From contig NW_026516313.1 in assembly GCF_025602895.1 (NCBI RefSeq), forward strand, positions 90,736-154,735: a stretch of DNA of 64,000 bases. The letters run 5' to 3'. How positions within the stretch are numbered: the first letter of the stretch is position 1; each line of letters opens with the position of its first letter. The DNA comes from Polychytrium aggregatum. Taxonomy: Eukaryota > Chytridiomycota > Chytridiomycetes > Polychytriales. Positions 9,587 through 18,362 of the stretch are shown here, piece after piece. The notes beneath the pieces are model-generated. The model was not told where the DNA came from, did no database searches, and saw only the letters and a program-made list of their open reading frames with translations. Position numbers and translations under genes: made by a program.

Positions 9587-10545
9587 GACTCGAAGTGTTC
9601 CTCCTCACCATCATCGTAGACGATGGTTCGGACAACCTTCGAACGGGGACGGGAGCCGGGAGCCTGAGGACGGGAGCCAGGGAAGCGGGAACCAGAGGCG
9701 GGAGCACGGGAGCCGGACTTGAGGGGGCAGGACTTGGCGACGTGGCCGGGCTTGCCACAGCGGAAGCAGAGGCGCTCCTGGAAACGGCGGTTCTTCTCCT
9801 CGGGGGTCAGGCGGCTGACGACGGCGGCGTCGATCTGCATCGGCTCGGAGTAGAGAACCGGAGGCTCCTGGGCGGGCGGCTGGAAGGACGGAGGTCGGGA
9901 GTTGAAGGCCTGGGTGCCGAAGGAAACAGGGCCAGTGTTTCGGAGCTCGTTGTTGAGCTCGATGATGCGTGCATCGATCTTGAGGCAACGCTCGACGAAC
10001 GGGACCAAGCGGAGAGGGAGAGGGTCGATGAAGGAGAGGCGCTGCTTGATCTCCCTCGACAGGCCACGGCGGAAGGCGGATATCTTGGCTTCGTCGTTCC
10101 ATGGAAGGTCGGCGGCAACGCGGAGGAACTCTGAGGCATAATCCATGCACGAGCGGTTGCCCTGTGCCATGGAGGAAAGGAGCAGCTCGGCAGTATGGGT
10201 GCGGTCGGGATCGTCAAACGCTTGGCGAAAGCGTTCCATGAACGAGTCGAACGAGTGCAGGATTTGATCGTTCGACTCGATCAAGGGAGTCGCCCACTGG
10301 AGGGCCGGACCAGTGAGCAAACTCAAGACGTAACCCACCTTGACTTGCTCGGACGGGAACCTGGATGCCTGGAGCATCATGAGCAGGCGGCACTGGTTGA
10401 CGAAGGGGCGGAACTTTGACCTGGTGCCGTCGAACTTGTCCGGGGTCGGCATGTGCGGGAGCTGCGGGGCGGCGGAAGAGTGTGTGGTCCGGAGGAGGAC
10501 CAGTTCCTCCTGGAGGGCAACGATTTGGGCCTGGAGTTGGTCCAT
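9562..10545 (-). CDS. gag: B1 Gag protein
   Basis: 327 residues, identical in translation to the B2 Gag, starting at ATG 10545. It begins with a short coiled-coil-like helix (MDQLQAQIVALQEEL), then a Retrotrans_gag-type capsid domain, the PMQIDA motif often seen upstream of the nucleocapsid in this group, and a CCHC knuckle (CFRCGKPGHVAKSC). It forms the particle shell and binds the element RNA. The frame is complete even though pol of the same copy is broken, so this unit could still supply Gag. It ends at the TAA inside the frameshift hairpin. Confidence 0.93.
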   Translation of the reverse strand: MDQLQAQIVALQEELVLLRTTHSSAAPQLPHMPTPDKFDGTRSKFRPFVNQCRLLMMLQASRFPSEQVKVGYVLSLLTGPALQWATPLIESNDQILHSFDSFMERFRQAFDDPDRTHTAELLLSSMAQGNRSCMDYASEFLRVAADLPWNDEAKISAFRRGLSREIKQRLSFIDPLPLRLVPFVERCLKIDARIIELNNELRNTGPVSFGTQAFNSRPPSFQPPAQEPPVLYSEPMQIDAAVVSRLTPEEKNRRFQERLCFRCGKPGHVAKSCPLKSGSRAPASGSRFPGSRPQAPGSRPRSKVVRTIVYDDGEEEHFESGNDQAQI

Positions 10546-10651
10546 GTGGGATATGGGGGCGGGGGGGAGAGTGCAGAGAAGACAACAGAGAATAGAAGGA
10601 TGAGGGCAGCAACGAAGCCTCAGCCAAGCAGGTGGTCAGACAGAGAGAGGG

Positions 10652-10664
10652 AGTTCGAACAATA
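10652..10664 (-). promoter_or_regulatory. B1 primer-binding site, self-priming type
   Basis: Element strand TTGTTCGAACT starts 2 nt (TA) after the LTR end. It is perfectly complementary (11 nt) to AGTTCGAACAA inside the LTR, as in B2. Confidence 0.7.
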
Positions 10665-11049
10665 TGTGAGGACCACGACAAGCAACGACACTGGACGACC
10701 AGGTGCTTGGCGAACAACGATAAGCTATATTACGACTTATCAGATAACAACAAGTGTTGTTCGAACTGCAGATACAAAATGGGTGCGAGAAAGGAGGGGC
10801 TTTATAGCCAAGAGGGAAACCGAAGGGCGAAAGTGGGCGAGAAGGGTGGAGCGACAAACGATGGACGAGAAGGGGGTGCGAGGGAGGCGGAGCATCCAGC
10901 GAGAGGGGCGAAGCACAGCGCAGTCGGAGGCGAAGTCAGAGTCATCGGCGCCAGCCAATCAGGGAATACACGCCAAGACAAACAAACATGACTCACGGTG
11001 CATCACGCGCAGCAGTCCACACGTGTTCCCAACGTGCATGATCATCACA
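10665..11049 (-). repeat. B LTR shared by B1 (5') and B2 (3')
   Basis: 385 bp, element-strand ends TGTGATG...CCTCACA, repeated at 16196-16580 with offset 5531 and apparently identical. On its right it abuts the TGA of B2 pol; on its left are the B1 primer site and gag leader. It includes the core promoter (CTATAAAG at about 10807) and the predicted primer (10767-10757). Confidence 0.93.
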
Positions 11050-14000
11050 TCATCCCCTCCCCAAACTACGGCCACTCCTGCGAACAATAAGTCCAGGCTT
11101 GTCGGGGTACCGGCGGTGGAAGTCGGCTATCTTGTCGGGAGCGTTAACGTAGTTGGCGGGCTCCCAGCTGCGATGATCAGTCGAGTAGCCCTTCCAATCA
11201 ACGAAATAGCTCAACTTACCGCGGACCAGCTTGGAGTCGAGGATCTCCTGAACTTCATACTCCAAGTGGTCGTCGACGCGGACTGGCGGAGGAGGGTCTT
11301 GGATGCGGCCGGGGAGGGTGTTCGACTTGTGGGGCTCGAGGAGGGAGACATGGAACACCGGATGGATCTTGAGATCCTTGGGAAGGTCGAGGCGGAAGGC
11401 GAGGGAACCGATGGCTTCGACGATCTTGTAGGGTCCGATGCGCTGGTAGTCCAACTTCTTGCTTGGACGGGTGGTCTTGATGTTGCGTGTTAGGACCCAG
11501 ACTTGATCGCCAGGAGCGAACTTGGGAGCGTCGGACTTGTGGGCATCCGCAAAGCGCTTGTAGTCCGCCTTGGCCTTCTCGAGGTTCTCCTTCAGCAACG
11601 CCAAGTTGTGCCGAAGGTGTTCGACTCGGTCGGTCGCGGAGGGGACATCGAGGCTGGAAGGAAGGACCGGAGACTCGAATCGGGGGTTGAAGCCGTAAGT
11701 CGCCAGGAACGGGGAGGCCTTGGTCGAGGTGTGCTCGAGGTTGTTGTATGAGAACTCGGCGAGCGGAAGTAGCATCGCCCAGTCATCCTGCTGGTACGAG
11801 GTGTAGCAGCGGAGATGCTGGTTGATGACTTGGTTGACCCGCTCAGTCTGTCCATCGGTTTGGGGGTGGAACGCCGTGGACAGACTGGTCTTGATGCCGA
11901 GTTCCGAGCACAGGGCCTGCCAGAACCGCGAGGTGAACTGGCTTCCTCGGTCCGAGACGATGTTGTCCGGGAGACCGTGGAGACGGAAGATGTTGTCGAG
12001 GAACAGCGACGCTGTTTCCTCGGCACTTGGGAGGGACCGACAGGGAAGGAAGTGGGCCATCTTGGTCAGGCTATCGACGACGACAAAGATGCAAGTCTTG
12101 CCGTTGGACTCGGGGAGGTCGGTGATAAAGTCCATCGTCACCAGAGACCAGGGTCGCGATGCCGTCGGGAGGGGCTGCAAGTATCCAAACGGCTTATGTC
12201 GAGGGACTTTCGAGCGTGCACAAGTGTCACACGTCGAGACATAAGCCTGGACATCCTTGCGGATTGAGGGCCACCAGAACTGCCTCGAGATCAGTGCCCG
12301 AGTCCGCCGAATGCCAGGATGTCCAACAGCGACAGGATCGTGGCATGACTTGAGGACGGGGACTCGACACGACTCGGGCACAACGATCTTGTCCATGAAG
12401 GTGAGGAGATCATCCTTCAGGACATACTTGGGATCGTTGCGGAGCTGGTCCAGGGACGGGTCCTTTGGTTGCTCCTCGGCAATGAGCTTGAGCAAGTCCA
12501 CAGGGCGAGTGGAACTTGCATCCGAGGAGCGACGGACGGCACAGGCGAACGACGAAGGTGGCAGCAACGGGGGAGGCTCCTTGGACACAGGTGCGGACGG
12601 AGGGACATAGTCCGGGCGGCGGGAGAGAGCGTCGGCCTTGCCGTTCTTTGGACCGGGGAGGTATTGAATCCGGAGGTCGAACCGAGACAGGAACTGCGAC
12701 CACCGGGCGTGTCGCTGGTTGAGGATGCGGGCCGACGCCAGGTATTCCAAGTTCTTGTGGTCGGTAAGGACTTGGACTGGGTGTTGGGCACCTTCGAGGT
12801 AGTGTCGCCAGACCTCGAAAGCCTCCTTGATGGCCAAGAGCTCCTTCTCATAGATGCTGTAGTTGCGTTCAGCATCCATGAGCGTGCGGGAGTGAAAGGA
12901 GCACGGGTGCAGGTGGCCATCGGAGCCGCGCTGGGACAGGACGCATCCGATCGCAAAGTCTGAGGCATCAGACTCCACGACAAAGGGCTTGGATGGGTCG
13001 GGGTGCGCAAGGACGGGCTCGGAGACGAAGGCTTCCTTGAGGGACTGGAAAGCCTTGTGGGCGTCGGGGGACCAGCGGAAGACCTGGGACTTCTTGAACA
13101 GGAGCGTGAGCGGACCGGCGATCTTGGCATATCCGTCAATGAAGCGACGGTAAAAGTTCGAGAACCCAATGAAGGAGCGAAGGTCGGAGACATTGCGGGG
13201 GACGGGCCAGTCGACAATGGCGGAGAGCTTTGCTCGTTCCATCTCGATACCCTTGGGCGAGATGACGTAGCCGAGGAACGAGACCTTGTCCTTGGAGAAC
13301 TCGCACTTCTCCAGCTTGCAGTACAACTTTGCAGCCTGGAGCTTGGCCAGGACCTGCTTGACGTGATTTGCATGCTGAGTGGGGTCAGCGCTGTAAATCA
13401 AAATGTCGTCAAGGTAGGCAATCGCAAAGTTGTCCAGTTCATCACGAAGGACATCGTTGATGAAGTGCTGGAAGGTGGCCGGAGCATTGGTGAGTCCAAA
13501 GGGCATCACCAAGTACTCGAACTGGCCGTAACGAGTGCGAAAGGCCGTCTTCCACTCGTCGCCTGCGCGGATACGCAGCAGGTTGTAGGCCCCGCGGAGG
13601 TCCAGCTTCGTGAACACCTTCGCGTCCCGAACTCGGTCCAGCATCTCGTTGATCAACGGTAAGGGATAACGATTCTTGACCGTGATCGTGTTCAATGCGC
13701 GATAGTCCACGCAGAGACGCAGAGAGCCGTCCTTCTTCTTGACGAAAAGGATCGGGGAACCGGCGGGAGAGGACGAAGAACGGATGAACCCTTTGACGAG
13801 GTTGTCGTCGAGGTATTCACGAAGGGCCTTGAGTTCGGGCTCTGACAGGGAGTAGAGCGGTCCGAACTTGGGGGTCTTGCCGGGCTCCAGGTCGATCGGG
13901 CAGTCGTACGTCCGGTGCGGGGGCAACGAGTCGGCTTCCTGCTTCGAGAAGACTGAGCCAAACGACTTGTACTCCTCGGGGATCGACGTCGAGAGGGGCG

Positions 14001-15114
14001 TCGGATCCGGATCGGTGGCAGGAAGGACGAGGACTTGGAACACAGTCAGGGGTTCGGGGCTAGACTGTCTGTCGAGGACGGACTGCTCCAACGACTTGTA
14101 CCTGATCGCTTGGACACGGACAGGAGCGGGGCTGGGAGCAACGGGACCGGGGAGACCAGGACGGACGGAGACGAGACCGGAGGGACCAGGACGAGCAGCA
14201 CAGGAACAGGGCACCTCACTCGGAACACAATCAGAATAACGTTGAGCGATCACTTTATTCTGATCATCTTCGCGAGTACAAACGGTGCGAGGCGAAGAAG
14301 CGAGCACCACAGTGGTGTCGGTAGAGGCACGAGGGAAAACATTGGGTGTGTCGCCAACAAGAGGAAGGGGAGAAGGAGAAACGGAAGAAACGGAAGGGAG
14401 GGAAGAGGCATCCACAACCTTGAGGATGTGGTTTGCAGGACGGGGAAGGCAAAGGAGTCCACGAGCCCAGTGGAACCTGGGTTCGATGGACTGCAGCCAG
14501 GGATAGCCAAGGATAACAGGTTGGTGGGGAGACTTAATGACATCAAAGGAAAGGTGTTGAGTGTAGTCCCCAAGAACAATCTTGAGGGGTTCCGTCTCAA
14601 AAGTGATGGGGCCGGAAGAAAGTGGCTGGCCATCGACACCTTGGACAGGGAGGGGAGTGGATTTGGAAACGAGGGGGACCGAGAAGCGGTCAACAAAGCT
14701 CTCGTCGATGAAGTTGCCGGAGGCACCAGAATCGACGAGAAGTTGGCAAGAGAGGGAGCGACCAGAAGGGAGAACAAGAGAAGCGGAAAAAACGGGAGAA
14801 GAAGAAGAAATCGAAGAAACGCACGAAGAAGGCTCGGAGCAGAGATCAGTGTCGGCAGCATGGTTCGAGCAGATGACCAAGTTCGCAGGTGGTGTGGAGA
14901 TCGGGAGCTCTGTCAAAGACATCTGGGAGCCAGATGTGCCCTTAGAAGAGGCGGGTTTGACAGAGTGCGATCCACCACCGACTACATTGATCATTCCACA
15001 CATAGCCATGCGCTCGACACTTACCTCATGCTCCTTACCATCGACGCTTGCTTCTGGAGGAAGGGGGGACGGCTCCAGATCTAAGCCTCCACTTAGATCT
15101 GGGCCTGGTCGTTT
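11050..15114 (-). CDS. pol: B2 pol polyprotein, intact
   Basis: About 1354 codons in the -1 frame relative to gag, ending with a TGA that abuts the 3' LTR; the preceding GGGGAGGGGATGA is the probable polypurine tract and is coding. Domains: protease DSG (residue about 128), reverse transcriptase with YLDD (about 566), RNase H (ESDASDFAIG, about 715), integrase HHCC (about 923-965) and D,D,E core (TMDF, SDRG, TDGQTE, about 992, 1053, 1090), GPYF-like KLDYQRIGPYKI, and a chromodomain (YFVDWKGY...WEP, about 1285-1315). All catalytic residues are present. It would be made as Gag-Pol by frameshifting. The partly visible element G encodes a related but diverged product. Confidence 0.96.
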   Translation of the reverse strand, partial: KRPGPDLSGGLDLEPSPLPPEASVDGKEHEVSVERMAMCGMINVVGGGSHSVKPASSKGTSGSQMSLTELPISTPPANLVICSNHAADTDLCSEPSSCVSSISSSSPVFSASLVLPSGRSLSCQLLVDSGASGNFIDESFVDRFSVPLVSKSTPLPVQGVDGQPLSSGPITFETEPLKIVLGDYTQHLSFDVIKSPHQPVILGYPWLQSIEPRFHWARGLLCLPRPANHILKVVDASSLPSVSSVSPSPLPLVGDTPNVFPRASTDTTVVLASSPRTVCTREDDQNKVIAQRYSDCVPSEVPCSCAARPGPSGLVSVRPGLPGPVAPSPAPVRVQAIRYKSLEQSVLDRQSSPEPLTVFQVLVLPATDPDPTPLSTSIPEEYKSFGSVFSKQEADSLPPHRTYDCPIDLEPGKTPKFGPLYSLSEPELKALREYLDDNLVKGFIRSSSSPAGSPILFVKKKDGSLRLCVDYRALNTITVKNRYPLPLINEMLDRVRDAKVFTKLDLRGAYNLLRIRAGDEWKTAFRTRYGQFEYLVMPFGLTNAPATFQHFINDVLRDELDNFAIAYLDDILIYSADPTQHANHVKQVLAKLQAAKLYCKLEKCEFSKDKVSFLGYVISPKGIEMERAKLSAIVDWPVPRNVSDLRSFIGFSNFYRRFIDGYAKIAGPLTLLFKKSQVFRWSPDAHKAFQSLKEAFVSEPVLAHPDPSKPFVVESDASDFAIGCVLSQRGSDGHLHPCSFHSRTLMDAERNYSIYEKELLAIKEAFEVWRHYLEGAQHPVQVLTDHKNLEYLASARILNQRHARWSQFLSRFDLRIQYLPGPKNGKADALSRRPDYVPPSAPVSKEPPPLLPPSSFACAVRRSSDASSTRPVDLLKLIAEEQPKDPSLDQLRNDPKYVLKDDLLTFMDKIVVPESCRVPVLKSCHDPVAVGHPGIRRTRALISRQFWWPSIRKDVQAYVSTCDTCARSKVPRHKPFGYLQPLPTASRPWSLVTMDFITDLPESNGKTCIFVVVDSLTKMAHFLPCRSLPSAEETASLFLDNIFRLHGLPDNIVSDRGSQFTSRFWQALCSELGIKTSLSTAFHPQTDGQTERVNQVINQHLRCYTSYQQDDWAMLLPLAEFSYNNLEHTSTKASPFLATYGFNPRFESPVLPSSLDVPSATDRVEHLRHNLALLKENLEKAKADYKRFADAHKSDAPKFAPGDQVWVLTRNIKTTRPSKKLDYQRIGPYKIVEAIGSLAFRLDLPKDLKIHPVFHVSLLEPHKSNTLPGRIQDPPPPVRVDDHLEYEVQEILDSKLVRGKLSYFVDWKGYSTDHRSWEPANYVNAPDKIADFHRRYPDKPGLIVRRSGRSLGRG

Positions 15115-15117
15115 CCC
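15075..15117 (-). promoter_or_regulatory. B2 gag-pol -1 frameshift signal
   Basis: GGGAAAC (15117-15111) is read in the gag frame as G GGA AAC. An 8-nt spacer follows, then CCAGATCTAAG, a 6-nt loop and CTTAGATCTGG (15102-15075), a perfect 11-bp hairpin. The gag TAA is inside the first arm, and pol is open in the -1 frame. Confidence 0.8.
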
Positions 15118-16076
15118 GACTCGAAGTGTTCCTCCTCACCATCATCGTAGACGATGGTTCGGACAACCTTCGAACGGGGACGGGAGCCGGGAGCCTGAGG
15201 ACGGGAGCCAGGGAAGCGGGAACCAGAGGCGGGAGCACGGGAGCCGGACTTGAGGGGGCAGGACTTGGCGACGTGGCCGGGCTTGCCACAGCGGAAGCAG
15301 AGGCGCTCCTGGAAACGGCGGTTCTTCTCCTCGGGGGTCAGGCGGCTGACGACGGCGGCGTCGATCTGCATCGGCTCGGAGTAGAGAACCGGAGGCTCCT
15401 GGGCGGGCGGCTGGAAGGACGGAGGTCGGGAGTTGAAGGCCTGGGTGCCGAAGGAAACAGGGCCAGTGTTTCGGAGCTCGTTGTTGAGCTCGATGATGCG
15501 TGCATCGATCTTGAGGCAACGCTCGACGAACGGGACCAAGCGGAGAGGGAGAGGGTCGATGAAGGAGAGGCGCTGCTTGATCTCCCTCGACAGGCCACGG
15601 CGGAAGGCGGATATCTTGGCTTCGTCGTTCCATGGAAGGTCGGCGGCAACGCGGAGGAACTCTGAGGCATAATCCATGCACGAGCGGTTGCCCTGTGCCA
15701 TGGAGGAAAGGAGCAGCTCGGCAGTATGGGTGCGGTCGGGATCGTCAAACGCTTGGCGAAAGCGTTCCATGAACGAGTCGAACGAGTGCAGGATTTGATC
15801 GTTCGACTCGATCAAGGGAGTCGCCCACTGGAGGGCCGGACCAGTGAGCAAACTCAAGACGTAACCCACCTTGACTTGCTCGGACGGGAACCTGGATGCC
15901 TGGAGCATCATGAGCAGGCGGCACTGGTTGACGAAGGGGCGGAACTTTGACCTGGTGCCGTCGAACTTGTCCGGGGTCGGCATGTGCGGGAGCTGCGGGG
16001 CGGCGGAAGAGTGTGTGGTCCGGAGGAGGACCAGTTCCTCCTGGAGGGCAACGATTTGGGCCTGGAGTTGGTCCAT
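15093..16076 (-). CDS. gag: B2 Gag protein
   Basis: 327 residues from the ATG at 16076. An N-terminal amphipathic helix (QLQAQIVALQEELVLLR) precedes the capsid domain (Retrotrans_gag type, with FDSFMERFRQAFDD and RLSFIDPLPLRLVPFVERC). Near the C-terminus are PMQIDAAVVSRLTPEEKNRR and a CCHC zinc knuckle (CFRCGKPGHVAKSC), followed by an Arg/Ser/Pro-rich tail for RNA binding. It is the particle protein of the B family; its last codons overlap the frameshift signal for pol. Translation is identical to that of B1 Gag. Confidence 0.95.
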   Translation of the reverse strand: MDQLQAQIVALQEELVLLRTTHSSAAPQLPHMPTPDKFDGTRSKFRPFVNQCRLLMMLQASRFPSEQVKVGYVLSLLTGPALQWATPLIESNDQILHSFDSFMERFRQAFDDPDRTHTAELLLSSMAQGNRSCMDYASEFLRVAADLPWNDEAKISAFRRGLSREIKQRLSFIDPLPLRLVPFVERCLKIDARIIELNNELRNTGPVSFGTQAFNSRPPSFQPPAQEPPVLYSEPMQIDAAVVSRLTPEEKNRRFQERLCFRCGKPGHVAKSCPLKSGSRAPASGSRFPGSRPQAPGSRPRSKVVRTIVYDDGEEEHFESGNDQAQI

Positions 16077-16182
16077 GTGGGATATGGGGGCGGGGGGGAG
16101 AGTGCAGAGAAGACAACAGAGAATAGAAGGATGAGGGCAGCAACGAAGCCTCAGCCAAGCAGGTGGTCAGACAGAGAGAGGG

Positions 16183-16195
16183 AGTTCGAACAATA
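16183..16195 (-). promoter_or_regulatory. B2 primer-binding site, self-priming type
   Basis: Reading on the minus strand, LTR end CACA, spacer TA, then TTGTTCGAACT (16193-16183). The reverse complement AGTTCGAACAA occurs at 16298-16288 in the LTR, starting 39 nt after the first T of TATAAAG. Exactly 11 nt pair, the same length as the published Tf1 primer. Confidence 0.75.
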
Positions 16196-16580
16196 TGTGA
16201 GGACCACGACAAGCAACGACACTGGACGACCAGGTGCTTGGCGAACAACGATAAGCTATATTACGACTTATCAGATAACAACAAGTGTTGTTCGAACTGC
16301 AGATACAAAATGGGTGCGAGAAAGGAGGGGCTTTATAGCCAAGAGGGAAACCGAAGGGCGAAAGTGGGCGAGAAGGGTGGAGCGACAAACGATGGACGAG
16401 AAGGGGGTGCGAGGGAGGCGGAGCATCCAGCGAGAGGGGCGAAGCACAGCGCAGTCGGAGGCGAAGTCAGAGTCATCGGCGCCAGCCAATCAGGGAATAC
16501 ACGCCAAGACAAACAAACATGACTCACGGTGCATCACGCGCAGCAGTCCACACGTGTTCCCAACGTGCATGATCATCACA
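16196..16580 (-). repeat. B2 5' LTR
   Basis: 385 bp, matching 10665-11049. Element-strand ends TGTGATG...TCACA form a TGTGA/TCACA terminal inverted repeat. It carries a TGACTCA bZIP-type site at 16520-16526 and CTATAAAG at 16338-16331. Confidence 0.94.
16288..16338 (-). promoter_or_regulatory. B core promoter and predicted RNA 5' end / primer
   Basis: TATAAAG starts at 16337 on the minus strand, and AGTTCGAACAA starts 39 nt downstream at 16298. The predicted RNA 5' end can pair with the site just after the LTR. Confidence 0.6.
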
Positions 16581-16976
16581 GTACCATGATTGGCGTTGTG
16601 GCGCAGCGCATTGTCATGGCACTCATGAGCATCCGGGACTGGCGACGGTCTAGAACCTTCCTGCACCATGCATTAGATTAGTTCATTCATTTACTTTATT
16701 TGATCACAGAGTGGCTTATCCTGTGGCTGAGCTCGATGACATGATAGATTAGATGGTCGAGGTATAAATAGAGGAGCTCAGGGGCCAGAAGGAAATCACA
16801 CCCAGTGAATTATCTTATCACCTTTCTGAATATAAGATCATCACTCTCTCGTACCTTGCCCTTGCTCCCTGCCCTGCTCCTCGTTCTTGCCCTCGTTCCG
16901 ATTCCCACGCCTTGTCTGCACCGTCAAGAACCCACTCGGTCTGCTGACACCTGTTTCCCACGCCTCGTTCCTGACA
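16581..16976 (+). repeat. C 5' LTR, first 12 bp displaced by the B insertion
   Basis: Matches 33195-33590 base for base by eye. The missing start tgttatgaacgc is expected left of the B tandem. It carries TATAAATA at 16763 and ends in cctgaca. Confidence 0.93.
16763..16813 (+). promoter_or_regulatory. C core promoter and predicted RNA 5' end / primer
   Basis: TATAAATA at 16763-16770; AGTGAATTAT at 16804-16813, 41 nt from the TATA start, is complementary to the primer-binding site at 16979-16988. Confidence 0.6.
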
Positions 16977-16988
16977 TCATAATTCACT
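16977..16988 (+). promoter_or_regulatory. C primer-binding site, self-priming type
   Basis: After the LTR end CTGACA come TC and then ATAATTCACT, a perfect 10-nt complement of AGTGAATTAT near the predicted RNA start. There is no TGG, so an ordinary tRNA primer is unlikely. Confidence 0.7.
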
Positions 16989-17015
16989 CCACCCCCCTTG
17001 CCTTGTCCTACTACC

Positions 17016-17945
17016 ATGGCTGACCCCATCCAGGCCGTCCTTGAACAGCTGGCTGCTCTGACTACTCAGAACCAGCAGCAGCAAGAGACTATCCTTGAGC
17101 TTCAACGCCAACTGCAGCACCAGCATCACCAATTCCAGATGCTTCAACAAGTCCAAGTGCCTCAGCTTCCCCCGCCCCAGGAGCACAACGTGGTCTTCAG
17201 AGAGCCCAAGGTCCCCTGCCCGGACAAATTCTCTGGTGCCGCCAAGGACATCAAGAACTTTATCGCGAACGTCAACAACGTCATCGCGCTTCAACCCACG
17301 CGTTTCCCGGACGAGCGCGTCAAGATCCTCTACACGGGAACGCTCCTCTCGGACCAAGCTCTATCGTGGTTCCGGACCCTTGAAGACGTGCCGGTGACCC
17401 TCCAAGATTTCTGGCTTCAACTGAATAACACCTTCGGGGATCCCCACTCCGTCTGGAGTGCAAGGTCCAAGCTCAAGACCCTGAACCAAGGCAGGCAACC
17501 TTGTGTCGCGTACACGACGCGCTTCAAGCAGCTCGCCCTCGAGTCGGGCTACAACGAGGAAGCCCTCTACCAGCACTTCTACGATGGGCTCAGTGATCCC
17601 ATCAAGGATGCACTGGCCCAGACCCTCGATGTTCCGCAGCAGTTGGATCGCTTCATGATCCTGTGTATCCAGCTTGATAATAGACAGTTCTCTCGGCGCA
17701 TGGAGAAGGCGGCAGGTGGGCACGGACCCAGACCACACGGGCGGCCACCTGTCACCCTCCATGATACGCGCTATGAGCCCATGCAGGTGGATGCCGTTCA
17801 CACCCTACCCAAGGGCCCACTCTCGCGTGAGGAGAAGGAGAGGAGATTAAAAGAGAACCTCTGCCTCTACTGTGGTGAACCGGGTCACCATGCCAAGACC
17901 TGCCCCAACAAGAGCCACCCAAACTTCAGCGTCCAGGCACAGTAA
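17016..17945 (+). CDS. gag: C Gag protein
   Basis: 309 residues, from ATG 17016 (MADPIQAVLEQL). The N-terminus is Gln-rich and probably coiled-coil (NQQQQETILELQRQLQ), followed by a Retrotrans_gag-type capsid domain (PDKFSGAAKDIKNFIANV ... FGDPHSVWSARSKLKTL), a PMQVDAV motif and a CCHC knuckle (CLYCGEPGHHAKTC). It packages element RNA into particles. The 3' end overlaps a slippery CCCAAAC and hairpin. The frame is intact; only pol of this element is interrupted by later insertions. The domain plan resembles B Gag more than D or F Gag. Confidence 0.94.
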   Translation: MADPIQAVLEQLAALTTQNQQQQETILELQRQLQHQHHQFQMLQQVQVPQLPPPQEHNVVFREPKVPCPDKFSGAAKDIKNFIANVNNVIALQPTRFPDERVKILYTGTLLSDQALSWFRTLEDVPVTLQDFWLQLNNTFGDPHSVWSARSKLKTLNQGRQPCVAYTTRFKQLALESGYNEEALYQHFYDGLSDPIKDALAQTLDVPQQLDRFMILCIQLDNRQFSRRMEKAAGGHGPRPHGRPPVTLHDTRYEPMQVDAVHTLPKGPLSREEKERRLKENLCLYCGEPGHHAKTCPNKSHPNFSVQAQ

Positions 17946-17963
17946 GGGGCCTAACCCTGGACG
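17918..17963 (+). promoter_or_regulatory. C gag-pol -1 frameshift signal
   Basis: CCCAAAC (17918-17924) in gag frame as C CCA AAC, 5-nt spacer, then CGTCCAGG (17930-17937) pairing with CCTGGACG (17956-17963). The gag TAA (17943-17945) lies in the loop. Protease is open in the -1 frame. Confidence 0.75.
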
Positions 17964-18362
17964 ATACCTCTGCGGCCCCCACTCTCTTTAATGCAACTGT
18001 TACTTCTCGAAAGGCTCCAAGGAGCCTCATTGTCCCTGTTACACTTCACTTGCATGGTAGCACAATCTTGTGTAACGCCCTTATTGACTCGGGCTCTTCG
18101 TGTAACCTCCTCGATTCCAACCTTGTTCAGCATCGCCACATTCCTATTAGAAAGAAACCAAAGCCCCTTAGAGTCTACCTCGCAGACAATTCCTCTACCC
18201 AACTGATCACAGACGAGACGTACCCCTGTGATCTTGACGTCCATCCTCTCCCCCGTTCCCACGCTATGGTCTTTGATATTTTCCCTTGTAACTCCCCCCA
18301 CTTTGCCATTATTTTGGGTTTCCCATGGCTTCAGGAGTGTAACCCTGCCGTGGATTGGCAGC
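17921..18362 (+). pseudogene. pol: C pol part 1: protease region, interrupted by E
   Basis: The -1 frame after gag encodes an aspartic protease: strand ALIDSGSSCNLLD with the catalytic DSG at about 18086-18094, and a second-lobe motif IILGFPWLQECNP ending at 18358. It stops at 18362, where the E LTR begins. The last five bases gcagc are the target-site duplication, repeated at 24767-24771. The reading phase matches part 2 once E and one duplication are removed, so the break is due only to the insertion. Small frames that run on into the E LTR are accidental. Confidence 0.92.

Larger units (their letters stand above)
6294..11049 (-). mobile_element. Ty3/Gypsy element B1, left unit of an LTR-sharing tandem
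   Basis: Copy of B2 displaced by 5531 bp, on the minus strand. gag is intact, pol is frame-disrupted, and the part downstream of the integrase core is cut off by the D0/A insertion and lies left of the window. Its 5' LTR (10665-11049) is at the same time the 3' LTR of B2. Confidence 0.92.
10665..16580 (-). mobile_element. Ty3/Gypsy element B2, right unit of the tandem
   Basis: Complete element with two apparently identical 385-bp LTRs and intact gag and pol. Inserted 12 bp inside the 5' LTR of C: the sequence right of 16580 continues as C LTR position 13 onward (gtaccatgatt). The left flank of the whole tandem is outside the window, so the duplication (gtacc expected) cannot be checked. It is the best candidate for a competent member of this family here. 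Confidence 0.94.
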
